Assembly (NCBI GenBank): GCA_007115705.1
Contig: QXEO01000531.1
Span: 10,748,828 to 10,812,827 of the forward strand
Direction of reading: 5' to 3'
DNA length: 64,000 nt
From: Dactylis glomerata
Taxonomy: Eukaryota; Streptophyta; Magnoliopsida; Poales; Poaceae
Shown here: positions 23,576 to 33,902 of the stretch, in pieces
Layout: each line of letters starts with the position of its first letter
Position numbering within the stretch: the first letter of the stretch is position 1
Position numbers and translations under genes: made by a program
Notes under the pieces: model-generated
Databases searched by the model: none
What the model saw: the letters and a program-made list of their open reading frames with translations, nothing else
What the model was told of the DNA's origin: nothing

Positions 23576-25563
23576 ACTCCCCCCAAGCTTAGCTTATTGC
23601 TTGTCGTCAAGCAATTCAGTTAACAACTGAGTGTGATAAAAGAAACTTTCACAAACGCATTTGCTTCATAGATGTATATATACTAACTATATGATCAAGT
23701 ACTCAGGCAATTCATAATAAGAAATATGCAACTAATGCTACTTTATAGTCAAGCAAGCTATGAAAGAGTGCCAATATACTAATAACAAGCAACATGAAAT
23801 ATAAGAAGTTGCAAGATTGTAATGCTCATAAATGATATGAAAGAGTGGTATCCCGCTTGCCTTTATTTGTGGAGCAAAACATAAATGTCGAGGAATCTCT
23901 GAAGTCCAAGGGAAGAATATAAGTAAAAAATATCAAAGATACAAGCATCAAAGTTATACCACAATTAACCGTGTTCTGGGACAAGCACATTAGACTAAAG
24001 AATAACAGCTATGCTCTCAAGAAGGTGCTTAAAGTTAGAAAATGAAGACTCAACATAAAAGTAAAAGAAAGGCCCTTCGCAGAGGGAAGCAGTGATTTAA
24101 CATGTGCTAGAGCTTTTCATTTATAAAACAGAGATAAAAATTTATTTTGAGAGGTGGTTGTTTCATGTCAATGACTGGCAATGGGGACTTGCTATCTTCC
24201 ATAATAAACAAGTGAGAGCGGTTCCGAGTTCTTTGAAAATTTGGCACATTGGTGCTCTTTTATAAAGCTTTGGCATTCCTCCCCACCTTTTTTCCTTTCT
24301 CAAACCATGGCTAACCAATTCCATCGGGTGCCCACCAACTTTCACATACCATGGAGGAGTGCTCTTTTTTTCTTTTCTTTTTAAATTAGATTACAATGGT
24401 CCGACCAGCTCCCTTGCAAAATTAATGACGAGCAAATGAAGCTGCCTAGTCGAGGGGTACTTAATTTAATATGGAAGATAGCAATTCCAATCACTACGTT
24501 CTCATGAGCTAAAAACAGTGGCACAAAATGAGAAGTATTTGAAAGTTTTGAAAGGTAGCACATGAAAATTTACTTGGAATGGCTTTGAAATACCATGCAT
24601 AGGAATTTATAGTGGACTCTTGGGTAGACTCGGTTTTTGGTAATTGGATGCACGAGAAGTATTCCCTCTCAGTACAAGTGAAAGCTAGCAAAAGACTGGG
24701 AAGCGACAATCGAGAGAGCAATAACTGTCATAATCATGCTTGCGACAAAACAAAATTAATATAGGCATAAAAATGATACAAGAACTCTGAGGCAAAGTAA
24801 ATCATCGAGGCTTAATTGACTTTTTGTTCAGTCATGTGCATGCTTGAGCATGTGCCAAGTCGATTCAAATGAAACTTTCAGAGGTGGATACCACAATGAC
24901 ATACCATATTATAAATAAAACAATGCAAGCAAGCGTCTACATGACATGCTACAAACTATTAGTAAATTGGAACTAATCATATGAGAGCAAGAACTACAAA
25001 GCATCCATTAAATAACATACACCTTACATGAACCGACTAAGCATGTCCACACAGATGAGTATATGTACAAAAATGAAAACAAATAGAGTTCATACCAGCC
25101 TCTTACCACATCTCGGATTGTCATATGTCGTCATTATTGCTTTTTCACTTGTGTGGCTTGAATAATATGAAGTGAATACCAAGCTTCAATGGAGTCACGG
25201 GAGACTGAACTCTGCAACAAACTTTACAAAACCGAAGAAGAACAACTAATATTTTTGGGTTTTCGATTTTTGAAACAAGAACAGAAGGAAATAGCAAATA
25301 GAGCAAAATATTTTTGGATTTTTCAAATATCAAACCGAAAATAGCAAGTAAAGCAAACTAAAGCTAGAAAACTAAAAAGGCAAAGCAACGAGAAACAACG
25401 GAAATATTTTTGGTCTTTTTGTGTTTTGGAAAGTAGAAATAAGAGCGAGAACAATAAAGAAAGCGAAACATGGATATACAAAGGACCGACAAAATGTGAT
25501 ATGTAGATGAGTGAATCATCGGCGTACCTCCCCCCAAGCTTAGGCTTTTTGCCTAAGTGGAGA
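23576..25563 (-). other. Element E 3' non-coding region, polypurine tracts
   Basis: The polypurine tract AAGCTTGGGGGGAGT (23590-23576 on the minus strand) directly precedes the 3' LTR. A second copy, AAGCTTGGGGGGAGGT (25541-25526), sits about 2 kb further in. It abuts a perfect 7-bp-stem hairpin CTTAGGC-AAAAA-GCCTAAG (25557-25539). The stretch 24020-25140 is related to A and C. No gene is seen. Confidence 0.6.
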
Positions 25564-26684
25564 TCAATCCCAACTCCGATACATGCCCCATGCCGGTGGG
25601 TCATCATTGGCATAGTAATAGCTTGGCCCCTGTGAAGATGAAGCAGATGGTGTATAATCATAATAAGGCTGCTGGTATGGGAACTCCGCAATGTTAGAGG
25701 GCTGGACCGACTCCTCGGTCACCTCTCCATCGTGCACGGGCAGCGGGTGCTCCTCTAGATACGCGTTGAGCTTACCCTCTGTGAGTGACCATCCATTCCT
25801 GCGATCAAGGTTAAACAAAAGAGGTGCAGGCAAATGGACTGATCGATTAGTCTTCACTACCTTCTAGGTAGATTTCTTGAAAAAGGTAATCTCAAACGTC
25901 AAGTTAGTCAAACAGGCATGAGGAGAAAACAACCTTATGATGTATCATAGAATTAAGATCAAGTCTCTCTACTGGAAACTGAAGATCTAAAACATGAGGC
26001 ACTACACCATGCAAAGCTAACAGACGTGAAGCAATAAGGCCTCCACAGATTCCCCCTTTCTCACGGTTAGCATCTAGACGGAAAGCTATTAAAGCACCCA
26101 AATTGTAAGTCCTATCACCTCCCAAAGCAGCAGTAATAAAAGCTAGATCACAGGAGGACAACTTATTTGCAACTTTCCTAGCAAGAACACACTTGGTAAT
26201 AAAGTGGGCAAAATATCGAATGGATGGAAAATGAATATTTCGAATTTTTACCACTCTCTCCTGAGAAGCTTCTTCCTTGACAAATCTCCTCATAAAGGTC
26301 CGTCAATGGCTTAGGCCGTTCCTTCATCTTTTCGCGTGATCCCCACTATGGTACTCTAATGGCTGCACAGAAAACATCAAAGGGCAAGTCCACAGATTTA
26401 TTGTAGATTTTATAATGAACCATGGGGTTAGATGTGGACCAACTGAATCTAAAATCCTGCACCACAGACATTGTTAGTTTAACATATTGTGGAGGTTCAT
26501 CATCAATAAAATGTTCCAATCCTGCATTAGAAATTAGAGTTTGGAAGTCTTGCAGGATTCCAGCAGCAATCATGAACTCTGAGCATGGATAGATTGAGGG
26601 AAAGATCCTCTCTTCACGGTGAACTCTCATAACTTTATGCACTTCTAGTTCATGTTGAAAGAGTTGGTATGCATTCTCCTCCAT
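25564..26684 (-). pseudogene. Element E accessory ORF (ATHILA ORF-1-like), frameshifted
   Basis: Start ATG at 26684 (MEENAYQLFQHELEVHKV), right after a splice-acceptor-like TTTCAG. Three consecutive pieces in different frames follow: 26684-26346, 26293-25904 and 25857-25564. They carry FPSIYPCSEFMIAAGI, then FPSIRYFAHFITKCVLARK and NREKGGICGGLIASRLL, then a Tyr/Ser-rich tail YYDYTPSASSSQGPSYYYAND. This matches the accessory protein common in grass Athila-like elements, often labelled ATHILA ORF-1 family. Its function is not established. At least two indels break it. Confidence 0.6.
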
Positions 26685-26686
26685 TT

Positions 26687-27130
26687 CTGAAATTTTCAAC
26701 AAACCTCATAAAAAATGATTTTGAGACAAACAAATGTAGGAAACTACTATATGGGGTTACTAGAGGGCTAACATGCATCAAAATAACATTTCTATGCAAT
26801 AGAACAAGCATGCAAACTCATTTCACCTGCAGCCTATAGAGCTAAAATACTCCAGAAATACTTCACTAAACAAAATTCTACTTGGACAATCGAAGGAGTC
26901 ACATACCGGAGAACAAATGCTCCAAATCTCAGTAACAATGATGGGCTGAGCAAGGAGATCGAAAAATCGAGGTGGAGAGCAGCAAGAACACGAGTTTGAG
27001 CTGGTGTGTCGTTGTTTTTGGGAGAGAGAAAGAGCTAGGGAGGAAGAGATAAGTGAGAGGCCAGGGAGCCCCCTCACTATAGGTGGGCGCGGCCAGGGCT
27101 GGGCCGCGCCCCCTGGTGGTGAGGTGGCAT
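26687..27130 (-). promoter_or_regulatory. Element E internal promoter-like unit with leader intron
   Basis: Reading the minus strand: a GC-rich inverted repeat like those in the LTRs (GGGGGCGCGGCCCAGCCC...GGCCGCGCCCACC, about 27116-27074), a pyrimidine-rich leader (27050-26960), an exon end TTCTCCG followed by donor GTATGT (26906-26901), and an acceptor TTTCAG (26691-26687). Three bases later comes the accessory ORF ATG (26684). The 220-bp intron follows GT-AG. This would let the accessory ORF be expressed from its own transcript. Promoter activity is inferred only. Confidence 0.45.
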
Positions 27131-27508
27131 GGTAGGTCCCCCTGAGGTCTCCCAGGTGCCTCTCTGCCCCATTTTTGACATAAAAAATTAAAAAGATTTT
27201 TCTGAAATTTTTCGAGAAACTTTATTTTCGAGGATTTTTCAGAATTTTGACAACAGATTAAAAACTCGGGAAAACGAAGATGGCATGATTGCAAGCAAAT
27301 CAAAACCAAGTATGCAGCAGCTCTAAGATTCTCTAATCATGTAACTAACAAAGGGAACAAAAATGGTGAGAGTAAATATGAGTGAGGTTGAGTAAATGCG
27401 GTGAAAATGAAGTTTCATTCATATAAAATCACTTTGTTAACAAGGTTGATCAAGTCTTGTTACCAAACTAATTTTATATGAGTCAAAACTTTGCACTTCA
27501 CTTTATGC
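27131..27508 (-). other. Element E spacer between protease and accessory unit
   Basis: AT-rich spacer of about 380 bp. Other autonomous Gypsy elements would have RT, RNase H and IN at this point. I see no coding remnant of pol, so the deletion appears complete. Confidence 0.5.
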
Positions 27509-28363
27509 TTATGTTACCTCGACCTTGATAGGCATAGTCCCAATTATAACAATTTTATATTCTTCCTTGGGCTTTTGCTCTGGACAAATAATCTGACCAA
27601 CTCTGATGGTCTCAACATTCTTGATTGAATTTAGAGCATTATTTCTATCAATCTTCTTGGGAAAATAGACCGTGTATTCTTTGTCATTGACATTAAAAGT
27701 TACTTTTCCTTGATTGCAATTAATAACAGCACCTGCAGTGTTTAGAAAAGGTCTCCCAAGAATAATAGACATATTATCATCTTTAGGCATTTCCAACACA
27801 ACAAAATCAGTTAATATTAAACAACTGTTAGCAACTTGAACAGGAACATTTTCACATATACCAATAGGAATAGTAGTAAACTTATCAGCCATCTGCAAAG
27901 ATATATCAGTTGATACCAATTTTTCTAGATCAAGTCTCTTATAAAGAGAAAAAAGCATGACACTAACTCTGGCTCCCAAATCACATAAAGCAGTTCTAAC
28001 ATAGTTATTTTTAATGGAGCAAGGAATAGTGGGTATACCTGGATCTCCAAGCTTCTTCGGAACTTTACCATCAAAAGAATAATTAGCAAGTAAAGTGGAA
28101 ATTTCCTCATTAGGAATCTTTCTTTTGTTAGTAACAATATCTTTCATATACTTTGCATAAGGAGGCATTCTAATAGCTTCAGTTAAAGGAATTTGCAAAA
28201 ATAAAGGTCTCATCCATTCACAAAACCTGTTGTAGTGTTCTTCTTCCTTGGATTTATGTTTCTTACCAGGAAAAGGCATTGGTTTCTGCACCCAAGGTTC
28301 TCTCTCATTACCATGCTTGTTGGCAATGAAGTCTCCTTTGGTGTACTTTACAATTCTTATCAA
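27509..28363 (-). CDS. Element E retropepsin-like protease region
   Basis: 284 codons with a retroviral-type aspartic protease fold signature: ALCDLGARVSVM in the place of the usual DTGA/DSGA, then ILGRPFLNTAGAVI, the ILGRP flap-side motif of plant Gypsy proteases. The catalytic triplet reads D-L-G, so Thr/Ser is replaced by Leu and activity is doubtful. It overlaps the end of gag by 56 bases in another frame, most simply from a one-base indel. Role if active: cutting Gag. No RT follows. Confidence 0.65.
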   Translation of the reverse strand: MIRIVKYTKGDFIANKHGNEREPWVQKPMPFPGKKHKSKEEEHYNRFCEWMRPLFLQIPLTEAIRMPPYAKYMKDIVTNKRKIPNEEISTLLANYSFDGKVPKKLGDPGIPTIPCSIKNNYVRTALCDLGARVSVMLFSLYKRLDLEKLVSTDISLQMADKFTTIPIGICENVPVQVANSCLILTDFVVLEMPKDDNMSIILGRPFLNTAGAVINCNQGKVTFNVNDKEYTVYFPKKIDRNNALNSIKNVETIRVGQIICPEQKPKEEYKIVIIGTMPIKVEVT

Positions 28364-30143
28364 TCTTTTCTAGTTCCGCTTCAACTTCTTCTTTGTCGGA
28401 AGCATCTCCTGGTTTAGTTTTAGCATCAGAAATAGAAACACTATTAGGATCTTTACCTGCTTCAGAGGATTCTGCAGTTGTTTTATGCTTCTTCTTCTTC
28501 TTGGAAGGAATATCATCTCTTGAAGTGCATTGAGAATCTTGCTTGATCCTCTTAGGATGTCCTTCAGGATATAAGGGATCTTGAGTGGTAGCACCTCCTC
28601 TTGTGCGTATCTCACACGCTTGTTTTTCTCTTGCGGCATTAACTAGCAAGTCTTTTTGCACCTTGGTAAGCTGATCAATTTGAGTCTGAACCATTTGAAA
28701 ATGTTTAACAAGTATCTTCACATCATTGGAGGTTCTCTCCACAATATCCTGCAACTTGTTAATAGCTCTAGAATTTTCCAACAAATGGTTCTGCACCATT
28801 CTATTAAAATTATCTTGCTTAACAATAAAATTATCCAACTCATCTAAGCATTGACCAGGAGGTTTAGAGTAAGGAATATCTCTATCATCAAAACGTTGGA
28901 GAGAGTGTACCTCAATAGTGGATGAGTGAGAGATTGGCTTACATAATTCTTCTATAGGAGGTAAATTCTTCACATCTTCGGCCTTAATACCTTTCTCCTT
29001 AAGAGATTTCTTGGCTTCCCTCATAACTTCATCATTTAATTCAATCATTCCTCTCTTCTTCGGTGTAGGCTCTGTAGTTGGCGCTGGTGTTGGTGCTGGC
29101 TCAACTAGAGCCCAATCATGATGATTCCGGCTTATTTTAGCCGTTAATTCTTCAGCTTCCGCCGGAGTTCTTTCCCTGAAAACACAACCAGCACAACTAT
29201 CCAGATATGTCTTAGATTCATCAGTTAGTCCATTATAAAATATATCAAGGAGTTCATTTTTAGGCAATGGCTCTTTAGGCAAAGCTCTAATTAAAGAGCA
29301 GAACCTTGTCCAAGATTCAGGCAGTATTTCTCCTTTTCCCTGTTCAAAGTCAAAGATTTTCTGCACAACAGCATGTTGAGCACTAGCAAGAAAATATTTC
29401 TGAAAGAAGGCATTAACCAAAGCAATAGGACTATGAATAGATCCAGGAGACAAGCTATTAAACCAAGTTTTAGCTGCATCTTTCAACGAGAAAGGAAAAA
29501 TCTTAGCAACAAAGTAAGTGCGAAGCTTAATATCATCAGAAAACAAATTACTCAAAGTAGAAAGCTCATTCATGTGCTCCATAGCACTTTCATTCTCAGT
29601 ACCACAAAAAGGCTCTTTCTCAACAATATATATGTAAGATAAATCTAAAGAGAAATCATAATCCTTATCTCTAATATTTATGGGAGAAGCAGCAAACTTA
29701 GGATCAGGAGACAATTTATATCTAACAACACATCTTGCTAGAAGTTCCTTAACAGCTTTAGCATCACGAGTAGCACGAGCTTCAGCAATAAAATCATCAT
29801 CAAGCTCAATATAAGCGTCATCAAAATCATCACTAGGAGATTCCCTAGACTCGGGTGAACTAACAGGTGTAACAGTGGTGTTTCCCATCTTAGCTCTAGC
29901 AATTGTAGCATCTAAAAAGGAACCTAGTGAACCACTCTCATCAAGCACAGTAGAAGCATCATCTAAATTATCAGTGGCATTTTCAAACTCAGCAGAAGAA
30001 GTAGCAGTAGCGTGTGCGTTTGGTGGTGTAAGCAACTTACTCATAACAGATGGTGAATCAAGAGCAACAGAGGTGTTCAAAGTCGTACCTCTTCTTGTAG
30101 TGGATGGCAATATAGGAACTTTTCCATCATGAGGTTTACCCAT
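28308..30143 (-). CDS. Element E Gag
   Basis: Open frame of 612 codons from ATG 30143 (MGKPHDGKVPIL); the frame is open further upstream, but that part is primer site and LTR. The gag domain (PF03732-like) runs around residues 190-300 with LKDAAKTWFNSLSPGSI, then F..KYFLASAQHA and GEILPESWTRF. Downstream are a Pro/Thr-rich linker and a Lys-rich stretch (SKKKKKHKTT). No CCHC zinc knuckle is evident. The long intact frame contrasts with the decayed genes of D and F and suggests E is a younger insertion or copied from an intact parent. Role: particle protein. Confidence 0.8.
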   Translation of the reverse strand: MGKPHDGKVPILPSTTRRGTTLNTSVALDSPSVMSKLLTPPNAHATATSSAEFENATDNLDDASTVLDESGSLGSFLDATIARAKMGNTTVTPVSSPESRESPSDDFDDAYIELDDDFIAEARATRDAKAVKELLARCVVRYKLSPDPKFAASPINIRDKDYDFSLDLSYIYIVEKEPFCGTENESAMEHMNELSTLSNLFSDDIKLRTYFVAKIFPFSLKDAAKTWFNSLSPGSIHSPIALVNAFFQKYFLASAQHAVVQKIFDFEQGKGEILPESWTRFCSLIRALPKEPLPKNELLDIFYNGLTDESKTYLDSCAGCVFRERTPAEAEELTAKISRNHHDWALVEPAPTPAPTTEPTPKKRGMIELNDEVMREAKKSLKEKGIKAEDVKNLPPIEELCKPISHSSTIEVHSLQRFDDRDIPYSKPPGQCLDELDNFIVKQDNFNRMVQNHLLENSRAINKLQDIVERTSNDVKILVKHFQMVQTQIDQLTKVQKDLLVNAAREKQACEIRTRGGATTQDPLYPEGHPKRIKQDSQCTSRDDIPSKKKKKHKTTAESSEAGKDPNSVSISDAKTKPGDASDKEEVEAELEKIDKNCKVHQRRLHCQQAW

Positions 30144-30202
30144 GATGAAAGGATTGCAGCGAACAATATGAATCCCAATTGAACTTACAAATAAAGCTAT
30201 GC

Positions 30203-30220
30203 TCCCCGGCAACGGCGCCA
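30203..30220 (-). other. Element E primer binding site (tRNA-Asp)
   Basis: The minus strand reads TGGCGCCGTTGCCGGGGA, an exact complement of the tRNA-Asp 3' end and identical to A's site. It is 14 bases from the 5' LTR. Confidence 0.85.
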
Positions 30221-30234
30221 GAAAATAGTCTTGT

Positions 30235-31629
30235 TGATGACCCACAAGTATAGGGGATCGCAACAGTCTTCGAGGGAAGTAAAACCCAAATTTATTGATT
30301 CGACACAAGGGGAGCCAAAGAATATTTATAAGCCTTAACAGATGAGTTGTCAATTTAGCTGCACCTGGAAACAGACTTGCTCGCAGCGGTTTATCAGTAG
30401 CAACAGTTTTATAGTGGTGATAGTAGTGAAACAGTAATAGCAGTAGTAAAATAAAAGCGGTAATAGTAGCAATAGTAAACAGTAGGATAAAATACTATAG
30501 GCATAGGGATGGATGTATGGGCGTTGCATGGATAAGATAATTCATGAAATCAGTGAGACCTGGGCAATTGCAGATAAATAATATAAAGCATCCTAGTACT
30601 AACAATCATAGGCATGTGTTCTGTATATAGTCGTACGTGCTCGCAATGAGAAACTTGCATGACATCTTTTGTCCTACCAGCCTATTGCACTAGGGCCACA
30701 AGGGAAACTACTGGTAATTAAGGTACTCCTTTTTAATAAAGTACCGGAGCAAAGCATTAGCACTCGGTGAACACATATGATCCTCACATCATTGCCATCC
30801 CCTCCGGTTATCCCAATTTCTGTCACTTTGGGGCCTCGGGTTCCGGACAACAATATGTGTATACAACTTGTAGGTAAGACCATAAATAACAAGTATCATC
30901 ATAAAACAATAATAAGTTCAGATCTGAAATCATGGCACTCGGGCCCAAAGTGACAAGCATTAAGCACAACAAGTTGCAACAATGTCATAAGCACTAATAA
31001 AAGATACTAGGCACTATGCCCTAACAATCTCATAGCAAATTATATGAATGATCTCATCCAATCCCTACCATCCCCTTCGCCTACAACGGGAATTACTCAC
31101 ACATGGATGGGGGAGTCATGGATGATTGATGGAGAGATGTCGGTGATGATGGTGATGAAGATCTCCTCCAAATCTCCGTCCCGGCAGGGTTCCAGAACGG
31201 AGTTTCTGGTTTCAAATCGCAGTTTTTGATGGTGGCGGCGCAGCGGAAGTCTATCTCGGAAAAACGCCCAACCCCCGCTCCTTTTAGGTGAGAGGGTATA
31301 TGTAGGCGGAAGGAGGGGTCAAGGCGACGGCCGAGGCGGCCTCACCACAGGTGGGCACGGCCAGGCCTGGGCCGCGCCCCCTGGTGGTGAGCCTGGGCCA
31401 CTGCCTCCCTTCGTCTCTCCTTCTGGCTCTGTCGGTCTTCTGGCAAAATAGAATTTTTGCAATATTTTCCGGGATTTTTCCTGAAAGTCAAAATCTGCAC
31501 AAAAAGAGACACCAGAGCAATTCTGCTGAAAACAGCGTTAGTCCGCATTAGTTGTATTCGAAACACACAAATTAGAGGAGAAACAATAGCAAAAGTGTTC
31601 AGGAAAGTAGATACGTTTTGGACGTATCA
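30235..31629 (-). repeat. Element E 5' LTR (1395 bp)
   Basis: Partner of 22186-23575, with the same tip palindrome GATACGT/ACGTATC at 31628-31611 and the same GC-rich hairpin (about 31338-31391). Small ORFs in it are not retained between the two LTRs. Confidence 0.95.
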
Positions 31630-33150
31630 GAAAGACATAGAGACCCAAAGCACAACAGGGGGACAATAGCACAGATAAGAGAGGAGAGCTACGCGAAAAA
31701 TCTAAGCGCACAACAGTCAGAAGAGGAAGAAGACTTCGTTCAAGAAACACCAGAAGCAGCGTTGGTAGCAGCATAGGCGTACCTACTAACCATACAATCA
31801 GAGCCTGGAGATCCACGGGAGCACATGCATCAGGCTGCAATACGAAGCCTTGGGTTGGTAGAAGACAAGTTAATGGGAAAGCTTCCAGAGGAAAAGGCGA
31901 CACATAGAAAGGAAAGGCGAAAAGAAGAATTCAAGCGCAAGTCCTCGCGAAACGAATCCAGTGATTCATCAGGTGATGAGAGGCGACAAAAACAGAAGGA
32001 GGATGCAAGAAACATAATAGCACAAGCACGAGTAAACAACTCACGCTATGCGTGGAGAGAGGAAAATTATGATGACGATGAAAAAGAGATGGGCGCGTGA
32101 TGCTTTACCCGCAGGGTTCGCAAAACGTGGGTACCCAAAGGTTTCAAGTTGCGGCACGATCAAGAAAAGTATGATGGGTCGCAAGAGCCCACTCTATGGT
32201 TGTCGAATTACCTACAAGCAGTACAGATACTAGGAGGAACAAGAGCAATAGCCATGCAAAGTTTACAGTTACACCTCACCAGCGCAGCACGGTCCTGGTT
32301 AAACACCTTACCCAACGATTCCATCGGGAGTTGGGGAGAGTTAGAGAATCAATTTGCAAGAAATTTTTGCTCAACATATAAGCGCCCAGCATCGCTGGAA
32401 GAAATCAAGTCGTGCGTGCAGTAGAAAGGCGAAACCCTACGCTCTTATATACAACACTGGAGTGTAATAAAAAACTCAGCAGAAGACATCACCGATGAAA
32501 GAGCAATAGATGCTTTTTCGAGTGGCCTTCATCGTTTGGACCTAGTGGAAGAGATAGGGAGAACAAGGCCAAGGACAGTGTCCAAATTAATGGAAGTAGC
32601 CAACAGATTCGCCGATGGAGAAGACGCATATAACAACAAAAGGGGACGTTCACCAGAAGTCGACAGAGCAAGCAGGCAAAGGCGCAGATATCGCAATGGA
32701 GATAACCACGCAAGGCAAAATCAGGTAGCAGCAGGATACGAAAGAAGGGACGAGGAAGGTTACGAAAGCAAGGAGTTCCAGGCAAAAGGAAATCATGGAG
32801 TAGAAAAATCAAAGTACTCTGGCCCATCAGCAGAGGACATGCTCTAAGGAGCTTGTCGAATCCACTACGCATACCAAGATGGAAAGAGAGTTTCTAACCA
32901 CCAGATGAAGGATTGCAGAACATTCTTAAGGTTACAAAATGCCATGGACTCGAACCAAGGAGCACGGCAGGGAAAGAAAAATATAAGTCAAGGGTACCAA
33001 ATACAGAGACTAGCAAAACATCTGGAGTCGAAAGTATATATATCTGCAATGATTCAACCGGTGCCAAAGTCCAAGAAGGAGCGGAAGAATATATCCAGAC
33101 AAGTAAACCTAGCTATATCATCACCACCAGCCACTACAGAGTACCTATAG
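31630..33150 (+). pseudogene. Element D gag, 3' part
   Basis: Continues gag after E. Open pieces are 31825-32100, 32149-32424, 32536-32847 and onward to 33150. The capsid-like segment has LWLSNYLQ, SLQLHLTSAARSWLNTLP and a Lys/Arg-rich nucleocapsid end. A CRIHYAYQDGKRVSNHQMKDC stretch (about 32855-32915) has the C-x2-H ... H-x4-C spacing seen in Tat gags in place of a CCHC knuckle. Stops include a TAG at 31774-31776 (B reads CAG) and two TAGs shared with B (32422-32424, 33148-33150). A frameshift lies near 32100. Confidence 0.75.
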
Positions 33151-33636
33151 TGGTCCGATCAACCAGTCAGGTTCAGCAGAGCAGACCACCCGAGGAAAGT
33201 GCCTAGGCCGGGGCACTCACCAATGGTGCTGAAGGCGCAAATAGGAGGATATGATATCGGGAGAGTATTCATGGATGCAGGAAGTGGCATAAACCTAATA
33301 TACGCAAGAACTCTGAAGGCAATGTGCATCTTACTAGAAAGTCTCAAGCCAACCGATTGCTCTTTCCACGGAATAGTACCAGGAGGCGCCAATTTCCCTC
33401 TTGGAAAAATAGAACTTGACGTCTGCTTCGGTAACAGCAACAACTATCGCAGAGAGAAGCTGGAGTTTGAAGTCATGGACTGGCCTTCACAATATCATGC
33501 AATCCTCGGGCGCCCAGCATTTGCAAAATTCATGGGAGTACCTCACTATGCATATCTCACACTCAAGATCCTAGGACCCAAAGGAACGATCACGGTGCAA
33601 GGCAGCTTTGAAGTATCCAACACTTGTGACAAATAA
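33151..33636 (+). pseudogene. Element D protease
   Basis: Reads HSPMVLKAQIGGYDIGRVFMDAGSGINLIYARTL and later YHAILGRPAFAKFMGVPHYAYL (33220-33570), the aspartic protease of Tat elements. The active site is D-A-G, where D-G-G or D-S-G is usual. It follows gag in frame across the TAG at 33148-33150 and ends at a TAA (33634-33636) before the linker to RT. Role: polyprotein cleavage; probably inactive now. Confidence 0.75.
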
Positions 33637-33902
33637 TTTAATAGGTTGGCGCAAACTTTCGTCATGACAGCAGAGTACGCAAGATTGAAAGGCGAAACTG
33701 ACCACAATGTGCTACCCGACTCGGGCGATCCCTGCCAGATCAGGCTTTCGATGCAACTCAAGACTCGAAGAAAATCCAGGTCCACCCGATGGACCTGAAC
33801 AAAACCACCTCCATAGCAGTGAACCTAGATCCCGCATAGGAAAGCACGCTCGTCGAGTTCCTCTATGAGCACTGGGAAATCTTCGCCTGGTGTCCTTCAG
33901 AC

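Larger units (their letters stand above)
22186..31629 (-). mobile_element. Element E: Athila-like non-autonomous Gypsy element, TSD GAAAG
   Basis: Minus-strand element with 5' LTR 30235-31629 and 3' LTR 22186-23575 and duplications GAAAG at 22181-22185 and 31630-31634. It encodes gag, a retropepsin domain and, further 3', an accessory ORF of the ATHILA-ORF1 kind behind an internal promoter-like segment. RT, RNase H and IN are absent. Its 3' non-coding part is related to A and C. Confidence 0.95.
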
